Source: Adiantum capillus-veneris (taxonomy: Eukaryota; Streptophyta; Polypodiopsida; Polypodiales; Pteridaceae). Taken from it: DNA of 64,000 bases. The translations under genes and the position numbers were made by a program. Where the stretch lies: assembly GCA_014529385.2 (NCBI GenBank), contig CM043953.1, forward strand, positions 97,541,842 through 97,605,841. Direction: 5' to 3'. The number at the start of each line of letters is the position of its first letter. Within the stretch, counting starts at the first letter, position 1. Under the pieces are notes generated by a model, which was given only the letters and a program-made list of their open reading frames with translations, was not told where the DNA came from and ran no database searches. Positions 10,141 to 22,238 of this stretch are shown in pieces.

Positions 10141-10765
10141 TGGAGGTGAGGTATTGTTGCAGTTGTGCTGGAAACAATCTTCTCGTTATTTCTCCCATGT
10201 AAGCTAAGAGGATTTCTTGAGTAGCTTAGTCAAGGGTTCCGCAATGAGTGCATAATCATTTACGAATATTCTATACCATCCTATAATACCGAAAAACCCT
10301 CTAATTTCACTTATTGTTTTGGGTTGTGGGCATTCTCTAATGTCCTTAACCTTTGCAGGATCCACTGAGATCCCCTTAGAAGAGATGATAAATCCAACGT
10401 AGTTGACTTCAAGAGTGCAAAAGACACATTTGCTCATCTTGGCATACGACTGATGTTGTCGAAGAATACTCAAGACCTTGCATACATGTTACTCATGCTC
10501 CTTAGCATCTTTAGAATATACCAATATATCATCAAAGAATACAAGAACAAAATCATCCAAGTATTCTTGAAATATATCCTGTATGAGCCAATTAAAAGTT
10601 GCTCATCGATTTGTAAGGCCAAAAGGCATGACTATGAACTAATAGTGCCCATATCGAGTGTTGTTGAATGAAGTCTTGTATATGCCTGCTTCTTTGATCC
10701 AGATTTAATGATACCCTGACCTGAGCTCCATGCAATCTTGTCTATGCGAGGGATAGGATACTTAT
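10141..10765 (-). pseudogene. H reverse transcriptase, C-terminal half
   Basis: Translation gives SILRQHQSYAKMSKCVF, VNYVGFIISSKGISVDPAKV and IRGFFGIIGWYRIFV, the thumb and connection of gypsy RT. The F-D-D-I catalytic region is near 10520 (minus [10 protein letters not shown] in one frame, FFDDILVYS in another). Frameshifts lie near 10600-10700. The sequence stops at YPIPRID beside element B and resumes at 40125 with VKNK. Confidence 0.85.
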
Positions 10766-11690
10766 TGTCATAATAACCTATATCTATTTCTCCTAAATGA
10801 TTTTCTCATGTTAAATTGATCATTTAATATGGGGAAGTGCCAAGAGAGAAAAAGTTAGAATATTGGTTAAGCTAGCAAACCGGCCACAGTAGGGATCCAA
10901 AGGGGGGGGCATCTGCAAAAGATCAAGGTGCAATAATGGGCTTTAAAGACCCTAAGGTTCATCCCATTAAGACTTCCAAAATGCTAAGGTTCCAAAAATC
11001 AAAGTTTGTGTCCAATGGCTAAGCTTAGGAAAATTGGATGCTTTGTGTGTGTGTAAAAACTTCTTCACAAATCCTACAAAGGAGGGGGCAAGCATTGCAA
11101 GTAGGGGATGAGAGAGAAACATACACACACACACACACACACAATCACAAGCCTCCTTTACACAAAGGGAATGAGGGACACATGTCAGCTCCCTAGCCCA
11201 GATGCCCACAAGGTGTACTCAAATCCTATTGGATGACCATGGAGGTCAACCAATGAGTATTAGGCTAGAGTAAATCTAGTTTAATTAATTAAAAAACACT
11301 TAATAAAAGAACCAATAATAATTAAGCTCTCTAGAAGACTATTGGACAATCTCCCAAGGGGTCCAATGAGCATTCAACAGCCCAATGGCTTTCCTGATTC
11401 CTATTGGCCTGGAGACAAAGCGTTCCAATGAGAGTTTAGTTACATTATTTAATTACCTAAAGCACTCACAAAAGGGAAAAGGGGGACACATGTCTGAAGG
11501 CTATCACTTAAGCTCTTTAAATCCTATTGGCTAAGTCTAGAGAGGTCCAATGGGGTGGTAGCATGATAAAATAGCAAGAAGGGGTCGACCAAGAGAGAGA
11601 GGGGGACTGAATTTTCAAAGGAATTATCTCACACACTCACAAACAAGCACATGTGGGAAGCAAGAAGACTCTCTCTCTCTCCTTCTTAAG
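10766..11690 (+). repeat. 5' LTR of element B, left part
   Basis: It matches the start of the D LTRs and of 38493-40124. It carries a CA tract near 11123-11142 and four pairs of ATTGG...CCAAT words at about 11226-11555. Element C interrupts it after CTTAAG at 11690. The rest continues at 23178 with CTTTAATGG, as in the uninterrupted LTR near 39463. Confidence 0.9.
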
Positions 11691-12629
11691 TGTTTGGAGG
11701 TGATAACAACACACAAGTGCCCACCTAGCCAAGGCGCCTGTTGGGTCATCCGGCCAAAGTTTTGATGTGGTCACATTATTTTTCCGATGTTTAATATATC
11801 AAAACCTATAAAAGTCTAATGACAATCACCTATGTCAAGTCTGAGTCAAAGATGTAATTTTTCCAGTGATGTATGTAAAGGTCCATGAGAAGTTGGCGGC
11901 CGGCCACTTTAGAAAGCCCTAGGTATATAATACACTAAGGTTATTCGGAAAAGGGAGATTATTTTTTGAAGACAAGGGACTACTGCGTTACATACAAAGA
12001 GCTACCTCTTTGCTCCAACTTATAATCATCGCTTCTGTGGCTACGGTAATCCAAATTCAGTTTTGTTTCTTGCATTGTGTTCCTCTTACTCTGCTCTTTC
12101 ATTCAAGTGTAAGCATTCAAGATTCAGTGAAGGTTTCAAACGCATCCGTTTAGGCCTTAAATCGCTGTTTTGAGTGTTTACATGCATATTTTATGTTGTT
12201 TTGACCCTAGGAGAGGCTTTAGGGACCTAAAAACGACCCTTTAGGATCATTCGTTTACTGTTTTTGCGTACTGTGGGACAAACGATCGCGATCGTTGTAC
12301 CTCTCCAGAATGCTGTGACAGTGATAGGATATGTTCCTGAGAGTCCCCTGTAGCTTCCCTTCAAGTTTCGTGCGATTCCGATATGATTTACATGGTGAAC
12401 GGGCGTGATGATTGTAGAGCTTTGTAGAAGGACATAGGCAGATTACTTGGCTTTAGTGTGATTGATTTGCTTGTAGAGTTAGTAGTTGCATCTCTTCGAA
12501 TTCACTTCATTAGGATTGACACCCTAGTGAGTTTCCATGCCTCATCCGAGTCGCTTCCCCTGTATCGATAATTTTATGTTGATGCTTGAGAGCTATGCTA
12601 TGGACGTCTGTCGCGGCGACCCGCAAACA
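11691..12629 (+). repeat. 5' LTR of element C
   Basis: It aligns along its whole length with 22239-23172. TATATAATA lies at 11924-11932. A perfect 12-bp palindrome CGATCGCGATCG lies at 12293-12304. A related copy is in the 3' LTR near 22826, and similar copies recur in the leader. Confidence 0.9.
11924..11932 (+). promoter_or_regulatory. TATA box of element C LTR
   Basis: GTATATAATAC lies about 230 bp into the LTR and is conserved at 22472-22480 in the 3' LTR. Confidence 0.5.
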
Positions 12630-12630
12630 T

Positions 12631-12648
12631 TGGCGCCATTGCCGGGGA
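12631..12648 (+). other. Primer binding site of element C
   Basis: TGGCGCCATTGCCGGGGA begins two bases after the 5' LTR. It is close to the tRNA-Asp-type primer site known from Athila-group elements. That assignment is from memory of the group, not a search. Confidence 0.75.
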
Positions 12649-15168
12649 ATGATCTTAGGTGATGAGTGACCGAGTGCGTATTCAGAGTTTTCTTATTGTT
12701 CCAAAAGATAATTTCCATTCCATTTATATTTCAGTGAAGCATCTATACAAGGGTTTAGTGCTTAGTGGAGTCTAGGGTCGGGGGACTAGCTAGATCTACT
12801 CTTGAGAGATATAAGGAGTTGTGAGTGAGGTTGCTTTAAGCATTTTTTCGCTTCAAATTTCCTTGTATTGATTGAGTATTGATCCATCATCCATTTTTTA
12901 TCCTGTTTGTTTTGTTTGATTCATTTTCTTATGTTCTTGCATTTCTGTACTTAGGAGTAGGATAAGTAAATCACATTCTAGTCAGATTTGGGGCAAAAGT
13001 TAGAGTCAAGAAACCAAAAAACCATAACTTTGGCAAAAAGTCCATAAGACTCTGAAATTACAAAATCTGACCAAACACAGCTGAAATTGATTCAAATCAC
13101 AAAGTGGTAGCACCAAACACTGGGAAATACTTGTCAGAGAGAGCCTGTAAAATTTCATCTGATTTGGCCTCTCTACTATGATCGCGATCGGTGTACCTCA
13201 GTGTCAGAATTGTACAAGATTTGACATGTGCCTTCCTGATAGTATTCTGAACAAGTTTGTCTAAAACAACCACACCCAAAAACATCAAAAATCAAGGAAA
13301 TCAAGACACTTGGGTAAAAGTATCCTGACAAACCCAGAAATTGTAAAATTTTGACTTTTGGTGATCCAAATGCAAAAAGACTTGGGGGATAGCCTTAAAA
13401 CATCAGTGTCTACAAGCATGCCAAATTTGGTCTAATTTGGGCTCCAAACTACGATCGTGATCGGTGTACCTAAGTGCCAGATTTTGACCAGATTTCATAT
13501 GTAGGATCCTCAGGTGTATACAAACATAAAATTCTAAAGGACCTAGGGTCAAAAAACACAAAATGCAGATCAAAACCACTAAATACAGATTCGAGTAAAA
13601 AACTGCTAAACTGGCATAGAAATTGACTTTCAGTAGACCAAAACACATCAAAACTGAGAAGAAAGCATACAGAGGGATAGCCTGTACACAAGACAATCCC
13701 AAATAGCTTTCATTTCCCAAAACAAACATCAAAATCAAGTCAAACTGATAAAATTGAAAAAACAGGCACTTCCAACCAAGAAATGGTAGAAACTTGACTT
13801 TTTTGAGTCCAAATTCAAAAAGGTTTGGCAAGTAGTCTTAAAATAGCCTAGTGAACAAGCTGGTGAAGTTTCATCCAATTTGGGCTCCAAAGTACGATCG
13901 CGATCGGTGTACCTCAGTGCCAGATTTTGACCAGACTTTACCCACACATACACTTAGGTTATATAAGATAGCATGAGTTTTCAAAATTAAAAAAAAAAAT
14001 CACCAAAATAGCCAAAAACAGCAGACAGTCAAGAAGCCACTACAGCAGACCAAGATCTGGTAAAAACTTGAATTTTTCTTGTCCAAATTCAAAAAGATTT
14101 GGGGGGTAGATTGTACACATCATTGTCTACTATATCCACAAGTTTCATCCAATTTGGGCTCAAAAGTACGATCGCGATCGGTGTACCATACTGACATTTT
14201 GAGCTGAGACTTGGTGAGTAGGTAGCTGATGACTAGACAAACAACTTTTTCAAAAGGAGCAAGGTCAAAAAACCAAAAGACAGTTGTCAAATAGGGAAAA
14301 CACTGATCACTTATCCTTCAGACCAAAATTTTGAGAAAATTCAAGTTTTTGTGATCCAAATGCAAAGTGGGTTTCGGAATAGACTAATCATACCCATGTC
14401 TATCAACTCTTAAAATTTCATGCAAAAAGGAGCTGGAACTACGATCGCGATCGGTGTACCCCAGTGACATTTTGGATTGAAAATTTATGAGTAGGTAGCT
14501 GACATCTAGTGCAACATATTTTCCAAAAGGAGCAAGGTCAAAAAAGCAAAAGAAAGTGGTCAAAAGTCCCATTTACACAATCAAGCCAATAACCGCAGAA
14601 CCACCTGGGATTTGGGTTTTCATTGGTCAAAACATCTCCAAATTCAAAAATACAGAGACACTTGGTATCAAGACATCAAGGGCTAGCTACTGTGCAAAAA
14701 TCTTCCAAATCTATGACAGGGGGTCAACGATCGCGATCGGTGTACCTCTACATAGTGGGGGTATCTCACTTCATAAGTTTGTAGACCTACTCGAGTACAT
14801 CCCAAATCTCAAGTTTGAGTGAAAAATACCCTCTGGAAGCCAAGATACAAGCCAAAGTTCCTGTGTTCTGGTCCTGAGACTGTTTTCAATGCTGTTTCAG
14901 GAGCAGTTCACCAAAAGTGCTCGAACTTTTGATAGACAACTCCAAATTAAGTCAGGTATAGCTAGGAAGAAAGCTTGCGGGCAATAGCACACACCTAGAC
15001 CCAAAATTCCAAACTTTTAGGATACCCCAAAACCAATGTCCAGAGACCAAAAAAGTCACAAATTTCTGACTTTTTAGAGACTTGACCAAGGGCAAAAAGG
15101 GATTGTGTGCACTAAGCAAAGGTGCTCTTATCAAGGACCATCTTGAGAGTATTTAGTGAGGCTTAATC
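12649..15168 (+). other. Long untranslated leader of element C with palindrome-bearing repeats
   Basis: No plausible plus-strand gene lies in these 2.5 kb. From about 13100 to 14800 the sequence repeats a unit of about 273 bp. The unit runs roughly: a tract like CAAATTCAAAAAG, then AAGTTTCATCCAATTTGGGCT, then CGATCGCGATCGGTGTACC, then CAGTGCCAGATTTTGACC. Motif copies are at 13178, 13452, 13895, 14169, 14442 and 14728. Minus-strand ORFs here share peptides such as LRYTDRDRS only because of the repeat. Confidence 0.75.
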
Positions 15169-18132
15169 ATGACAAGTCATCCATCATTAGGGTTTCCCAC
15201 TCAACTGAGAGCTATGCCACCCACACAAACAGCCAGAAATACTGCAACACCTATAACAAGAGGGTTGAGACAAGACCATGAGGCTTATCAATCATATCAA
15301 GCCAAACCTCAAGGCATGGCTCAAGGATATTTGTCAAGTGATCATGTAGCTCACTGGAAGCCAAACCAATCAACTAAAATGCGGGAGTTTAAAAGAGAAA
15401 AAGTGGAAATTGCTGGAGACTTAAAGGAGAAGCATCCTCTAATCAACAAACCCAACGTGAGGTTCATCAAAACCAATGAAGCCACGAGAGTTCTGACGGA
15501 TTACACTTATGATGGCCTTAATAGGTTACCTATTGGGGATCAAAACAACTTCTATAGATGTTTTAATTCCATCATTGAAGAGTTGACAGACTACAAGAAC
15601 CTCCATGCCTTCACATACATAGATGACCAGGGAGTGCAAGTTCTAATGGTAGATAAGTATGGATGAGAGTAGAAATGTATCAGCCCAATTGAGCTAGAAA
15701 AATATACATACATGGGTACTCCAATCTCTGCTTACTACTTTCAACCGAGTGTAAGCACACCAATTCTTTTTGAGAATGATCGTCAAGAAGCTAACATTGA
15801 AACTATGGGATCAAATAGACCTCAAACATCCAAAATAGCTATTCACGGGAGTGTAGCTCCTACCTCATTGAGTGGAACCAAGAGACCACCAATTAGACTT
15901 ACAAATCCATCAACATTTCCAAAACATGTCTCAAAGGGGATTCCACCAGGATTTGCTCCAAGAAGAGAAGAAGGGACGAGGAATGTCTTTGTGAGAGACC
16001 CTAACACGCGAAGATACATGGTTGAATCAGAACCAATGAGACCATATCAATTGGCCAAATGTGTCAAGAAGAAGTATGATGGGTTAAGGGATCCATACGT
16101 ACATGCATCCTTGTTCAAACAAGTGTTAAGAGCCAAACAAGTATTTTTATTTCATACACAGTATGAGGGATTTGGCTTAGCCTTGGAAGGGATAGCATTG
16201 AATTGGTTCCAACCATTGAACAAAAATGCCTTCTCAAACGTTGAACAATTGTTGCAAGAATTCGTTGTGGAAATCTCTTAAAGGGAAATCAAGCATAACA
16301 CAATGTTCCAAATCTATGCATTCAAGCAGAAAGAAGATGAGAGAGTGAAGGAAGCATCTCTACGCTTCAAACAATATATAGAGAGATGTCCGGAACGCGA
16401 GTTACCACAGGATGAAATATTATCAATTCTCTTCATAGAGGGTTTGAAAAATGAAACACTCAACAAAGATTTGCACTTAAAAGGATGTATTTCCTTTGAA
16501 CAAGTCACGAGAGAAGCGTTATACCTAGTTGACAATTGTAAAGCCTATGGCGAGGAAATTGGTGATACAAAGATCGCTACGGATAATGCTCCTTTAGCAT
16601 CTGGTGAAACCAACACAAGGCAAGTGGGTATGTCTCAATTAATGACCAACCTAGATGAGCTAGCAGCACAAGTAGCACAACGAATAAAATGGTGTGCCAT
16701 TGAGCAAAAATGGACCAATCATGAGATGAGTGAGTGCTACTATAATCAAACCTACACGAGGGGGACACTATTTGGACATCAAATAGAAAAAAAAATTCCT
16801 TTACCAAATCATCCATTATTTCAAAATAGGGTTGTATCAAGGGCTTCACAAAGAGTTGAGGTATCACAACCTACGCTAGGGCAAGAACCTATGAGAAAAC
16901 TCTATTCATTGAATGAGGACACTCTGATGTTCATAGTCAATCAAGAGCGTAGACCAGAGACCATTCTGGCTAAGCAAGAACAACCATAAATTGTGCCACC
17001 AGTGACTCAACAAGATGGACCATGCTACAAGTGTGGAGGCAACCATTGGGCCAAGAATTGTTCTCGTGTAGAGATAATTGGATATTGTGTGGAGTGTGCC
17101 ATTACACACGTTGTTCCAAATTGTCCAAAACACCCAAACAAACAAGGGAAAACAACAATGAATGTTGTGGGAGTGCTACCCTCTCCAAGTGGATCAGAGG
17201 CAGAACCCAAAATTCCTATGAAGGTAGTGACTAGAGCCCAAGCAAAAAAAAATATTGAGGACCAAGCTAATGAGGAGAAAGATCAACAACCCAAACAAGG
17301 GGAAACAACTAGTGTGTCAGTGAGGACTGGGAGAAAATCCTGGAAAGCCAAAAGAGACAGAATTAAAGTAAAAACAATTACAAATCAAATTGCACTACAA
17401 ACAGAATTACAAGAGACAAAGGAGCAGTTAAAACAAGAACGGAAAAACAAAACGGTGGTGAGCGATAAGAAGCCAAGGAAGGCGTGTTCGGGAGGATCTG
17501 TGTTGGCAGACAAAGTCCTAGAGCCATTAGATGCTTCACTAGAAGCATATGAGGCTAGATTGAAACCCAACCAAACCCTAGAGCAACGAGGGATGAAATA
17601 TCCTCATGTTGAGGTAGAGACTGAGAGGTTGAAAATGTGTAAGGAATTGGTAAAAAATGCACAGGCAATGATGGAGCCTGAACCACCAATTCCACCTCCA
17701 GAAACAAAACCAAAAAGTGTTGGATTTGAAATGCCTAAGGCAAAGGTTGTTGAAACATTAACTCAAATAAACATTGAGCTAGAATCACAAAAGGATATCC
17801 AAGCAAAGACTACAACACAAGAAACCAACAACCTAGAAATTCAATTAGATGATCAAGTAGTGGCCAACACCACTAATGATGCAAGGTCAAGATCACAATT
17901 TATGGCACCTATCCCAGAGATAGATGATCCATGGCCAAATGAATTGTGGGAAGCAATTAGAAGTGCAAAAGATGGAAGTGCGACTTTCCAATCTGCACCC
18001 ATAATTGAGGTCAATACAGGGAATGAAGTCTATCAGGGAGACATTCAATCTCTAAATGGAGATGTAGGGACGGAAGTTTCAATTGAAAGAAAACCAGAGT
18101 CCTTGAAGACCTTACCCTCATACATAGGATAA
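15169..18132 (+). pseudogene. gag: Element C gag (capsid and zinc knuckles)
   Basis: From the ATG at 15169 one frame encodes the gag core: DPYVHASLFKQVLRAKQVF, LALEGIALNWFQPL, then FKQKEDERVKEASLRFKQYI and LPQDEILSILFIEGL. A knuckle CYKCGGNHWAKNC (CX2CX3HX4C) follows, then a second Cys/His cluster CVECAITHVVPNCPKH. The C-terminal third is a Lys/Glu/Gln-rich region. The frame is broken only by stops, at 15664, 15670, 16279, 16987 and 18130, with no frameshift. Each stop is one C-to-T change from Gln or Arg. The product would be the virus-like-particle shell. Confidence 0.8.
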
Positions 18133-18303
18133 CATGAGGCAGGCTCAGAGACTAGAGTGGTGCCATCTCAGAGGAGAGCCGTATCCAAGATGATGGATAC
18201 AAAGAGTATGCAAGAGTTGATGTAAGCTCCAATACAGTGCACCATTACTCTATCTGAACTGCTTAAGATTAGACCACATGTATGGGATGAAGTAGGCAAC
18301 AAT

Positions 18304-19044
18304 TTGGGGAAGATAGGATTAAAGATACCTCTTCAAGATCTACCCTCAAATGAACAATCAAACAAAACTCAACAAGAAAGTGCAAACGCTAAACCTATGC
18401 CAATAAACAAGGTGGGGGAATATTGCGAAGGAGAAGAAGGAAACACCACCTTACCTGTGGAATACAAAGGAGTTAAAACATTGGCGATACTTGATAGTGG
18501 GGTTGGAGTAGCCATATCCACAAAAGAAATTTGGGAAAAATGGGGTAGACCAGCGCTTAGGAAAACTAGAATGAAGCTGCAACTTGCAGATGGATACACG
18601 GAAAAAACTATGGGTATCTTAGAGCAAATTATTGTGACTTCTCGTGGAATTGAATATGAACATACATTTGAAATAGTAGATTTTGGAAAAGGGAACAATT
18701 TTGATATCATTTTAGGAAGACCTTTCATGCGTGAACTTAAGATGGTTCAAGATTGGAACTATGACTATATCTACTTGAGACATAAAAAGATTACCACAAA
18801 AATAAGCATAAAAGACCATAGCTATAGAGATGTGAATAGAACTCCTTTAGAAGAAATTGACTCTTCTATAGTCAATGCGAAAGAGATACTTGCGTGGCTA
18901 CAAACCAAACAAGAACTTTGGATGTGTGGTGCTTCGAAGTGTGGAAGCTCAGTGAAGGAGGATCGCATCCTAGAAAGATCAATGGACGATGAAGCTTACA
19001 TACCGGAACCCTTTCCAGAGGAATTATTTGAGCCATTTGGATAG
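18304..19044 (+). pseudogene. pro: Element C retropepsin-like protease
   Basis: In the same frame as gag, residues about 55-165 form an aspartic protease: VKTLAILDSGVGVAIS with the catalytic D-S-G, then MKLQLADGYTEKTMG, EYEHTFEIVDFGK and FDIILGRPFMREL. It would cut the gag polyprotein. The upstream segment (18230-18300) contains TLSELLKIRPHVW, a motif often found between gag and protease in plant gypsy elements. TAG at 19042 ends the piece, and the frame continues beyond. Confidence 0.85.
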
Positions 19045-19053
19045 ACTCAAATA

Positions 19054-19377
19054 TTGGCAACCTTGGATGTGTGTGTAAATGATCTAACTCCACCCAAGTT
19101 TTGTAATGAAGAAGGCTACGACCTACTAGTTTCATGTTTTATGTTGAAAGTGTTGAAGGAAGCTAATGAAGTTTGTGAGTGTGAAGGCAAAAAAGGTGAA
19201 ACAGATAGCTACGTCATGGAGCATGATGACAAATTGCACATGAAGAAAGCAGAAAAACCACAAGAATATGTCATTATTGACATACCTGAAGAAACAAAGA
19301 AGCCGACTCCAGGAAAAGTGCAAATGAAAGTAGATGAAGGAAAAAAGCTTCCAAGTTCAACGGCAAATCTTCAATAA
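19054..19377 (+). pseudogene. Element C polyprotein linker segment
   Basis: This 107-codon stretch in the same frame links the two protease-like domains. The first half is VCVNDLTPPKF and LVSCFMLKVLKEANEV, the rest is Lys/Glu-rich. No domain is recognised. Stops at 19042 and 19375 border it, both explicable as CAG or CAA to TAG or TAA. Confidence 0.45.
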
Positions 19378-19431
19378 ACGCACGATCAAAAGAAGAATGG
19401 GGACAAGGAAGAAGATGGACTATCTCCTACG

Positions 19432-20100
19432 ATGATCAAATTCAATTTATGCGGACAAACAGGGCTCAAGGTTACATGTTCGGCCGTAATTGATCCTTAT
19501 GCTACTAAGAATCTAATGACTTATGGAACGTGGATCATGATGGGAAAGCCACCAATCAATGAGCTAGAAGAAACACTTTACACAAGTTCAAAAATGCCGA
19601 TTCCTAGCTTTGGAGTGGCAGAAGCTGTACTCAAATTGAGTACCGGGGAGTATAAAGATACTTTCCACATAATCAATTCCCATCATATCAAAGAGAGTCT
19701 GGTCCTGACAGAAAGCTGGAGGAACATCTTCTTTCGACAACAATCAAAAGCTTCAACAACAACAACGGTAAGACTCCATGAAGCTTCTCAAATCCATGCA
19801 CAGAAGAAATCGCCAACCATCGTGGAAAAAGGTAAAGAAAAGGTAAACATTGAAGTATATCAACCTCGCCAGATGACTTTACCTTCAACGAGCTTCCATC
19901 AAATTTCCCACGAAGCCTCTACATCAAGAGCCACACCATCAACAATGCAATGGAAACCAAAGAAAAAAGTCTATCAACCAAAGTTTCCATCACAAAAAAG
20001 CATCCAGAAGAAGGGGAAGAATGTTAACCAATTGTTGGTATCAAAAGAGCACATCCAAGTCAAAGACTTAGTTTGGATACATGAAACACGGGTTCAACCA
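19432..20100 (+). pseudogene. Second, degenerate protease-like domain of element C
   Basis: Residues about 1-105 are colinear with the first protease. TCSAVIDPYATKN stands where the catalytic AILDSGVG was, TWIMMGKPPINE matches IWEKWGRPALR, GEYKDTFHIIN matches IEYEHTFEIVD, and KESLVLTESW matches FDIILGRPF. The Asp is kept but S-G is P-Y, so catalysis is unlikely. Lys-rich sequence follows. An origin by tandem duplication of the protease is an inference from this alignment by eye. Confidence 0.55.
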
Positions 20101-20874
20101 CAACAACAAAAGGTGACAGGGTGGATAGCATCAAACGAGTCAATCACTGCTCAAGGCTACTTCCAAGGAAACACTAATGTTTGGGCCAAAAAGTCTAAAG
20201 TAACAGCCTGAACCTACCCACCTCAACCAACGAGTTCTACAAGGAACAAGACGTGCTATCAACGGAATACAAAATACTCAGGGAAGCGAAAGAACACCAA
20301 CAAAAGGCAAACAAAAAGATCTTCCAAGCGGGCAACGCGAAAAGTTTGGGTAGCGAAATCAGACTTCAACAAAGATACCCAACAGAAACGGGTGAATCAG
20401 CAGATGATTCTAGTGAAGCTACTTGAAGCACAAGGATTCTATGAAGGTAACACCCAAATATGGTTACCCAAAGTAGTTGCTCAACCTATAGCCACTAAGA
20501 CCAACCAAGTAGCAAAGGACCCCACACAAAGACAATCAACAACAACAAAGAGCCAATGGGGACTAAGCACAACCTCAAAATGGATCTCTCGTCTTCTACT
20601 ACAAAAGCAAGGCTTTTACAATGGAAATCATCAGGTTTGGATACCAAATCCTAGTGTCCATCAAATTATAGAAGAAGATAAAATGCCAAAGAGGGTCACA
20701 CAAGGACCAAAAACAAAATGGGTTCCAAAATTGCTAGTGAAAACTCAATCACAGAGAACCCACACATCTCGACAATCGCTTCTCATGGAAATTAATGCAA
20801 AGGCTACATCAAGTCCTATCAGAGCTGAAGGACTTGTTTTACAAAGAAGTATCAACATACAACAAGCAAGTTAA
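20101..20874 (+). pseudogene. Tryptophan-containing repeat tail of element C polyprotein
   Basis: Three copies of a motif of the form Q-G-[FY]-[FY]-x-G-N-x-x-[VI]-W occur at 20152-20184, 20431-20463 and 20608-20640. Each is preceded by a W-[IV] pair and a leucine-rich segment such as ILVKLLEAQ or ISRLLLQKQ. A fourth partial unit TKWVPKLLVKTQ follows. The surrounding sequence is basic (Lys, Gln, Thr). Stops at 20209 and 20872 are C-to-T type. I know no family with this repeat. Confidence 0.5.
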
Positions 20875-22226
20875 GAGGAGCCAAAATATGCCAACCTACT
20901 CAACAAAATGGTGGCATTCAAAGACCAAAGCAATGATAGAGGCCTTAATCTCAAGACCTTATGGCATTGGGTTTTAGGCCATGAACAGGTAAGTCCAAGT
21001 CGCCATAAAAAATACATGGCATAAAAGTCAAGAGTCGGGCAGCTGAGCCACTAAATGAGCAAGGCATTAGTCCCAAAGCTTCAAGTAATATTCTCTGTGG
21101 TCTAAGAGTCTTAGCTATTCTAGGTACTGCTCAAGGTGGAGGAGTTGAGCATATTTATGTTGTGTCGCTCATTCTAGTATAGGTGAGCATAAGAGTCCAA
21201 GTCTATGTATTTTAAGTTTGGTATAGTGAAGAAGAGAGTCCAAAAAACACTCACACACTATGCATAGTGAGGAATGAGTGGAGAAGATTCTACATCGAAA
21301 ACCCTTCTTGGAAACGTGCAAGCTATTGAAACGTCCTTTGATGTCACATGTGCTACATTTGTTCCTTGAAGAACCCATCAACTCCATCTTTTACACTACA
21401 TGCTTTTCTTTGAAAACTTCTCATAAGCATATAGAGTGTCCCATAATTGGCACTTACATTAGGCACTCTTCTTTTGTTTCTCCCAAGCACTCACCTTGCA
21501 TGACAAGTACTTCCAGTCCAAATGCTCAACTCCAATAAGAGCGTATACCAAAGGCACTTTTTTCCCACCAGGTTTTTTCCCTTTGGTCATCCAGGTTTTA
21601 AGACCCTAATCCACACTCATCACATCAACTTCTTGTATATATTCCTTCTACGTCAACAATAAGGAAAGGGCTACCCAAATCAATGAACATCAACTTGGAG
21701 AAAAAATAACAGGTCTCCATATGCTTATCAAGAGAATCTTTTATCTTCACGGGTGACAACAAAGCTCCATCCAACAATGGCAAGTCAAAGAATGGCCTAC
21801 AACATCAAGCAATGAGAAATTTAGCAAGCGAGCTATCCACAACAATAAAAAATAGCTTACACAGTGCTTCAACATTGGTGACCTATTGCAAACAGCTCAA
21901 ATTGCAGTGGACCTTGAATGAATATCTATCATAAAGTCCACGCCACAAAGAGGATCAGTTCTACATGATCAAACACTTCAACATCCATCTTTACGGTGGC
22001 TAAGATGGGCAACCAAGAGGCGAATGCACAACAAGAAGAAACGTTGCCTCCATAATCAAAGCACAAATCATGTATCAACGACATGACATTTATTCATCAC
22101 TCAAGGAAGGGGGGAGCGTCATCAACAACAACGCGCTCCCAAGATGAAGACCAACCTTGAAGACAAAGCTGAAGACAACCCTTTGACAAGACTGCACAAG
22201 GTCGTGTCAAGGGACGACACGAGCTA
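20875..22226 (+). other. Element C 3' region without recognised gene
   Basis: The frame reopens after TAA 20872 to about 21024 (NLKTLWHWVLGHEQ) and contains a perfect splice-donor-like CAGGTAAGT near 20987. Further on, a pyrimidine-rich TTTTTTCCCACCAGG near 21560 looks like an acceptor. No polymerase or envelope motif is visible in the remaining 1.2 kb. Confidence 0.45.
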
Positions 22227-22238
22227 GGAAGGGGGGAG
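22227..22238 (+). other. Polypurine tract of element C
   Basis: AGGAAGGGGGGAG abuts the 3' LTR. Confidence 0.75.

Noticed and set aside
13097-14572. Minus-strand ORFs sharing LRYTDRDRS-like peptides
   Set aside because: They are read through the 273-bp leader repeat of element C, antisense to its genes. The shared peptide is the palindrome motif translated.
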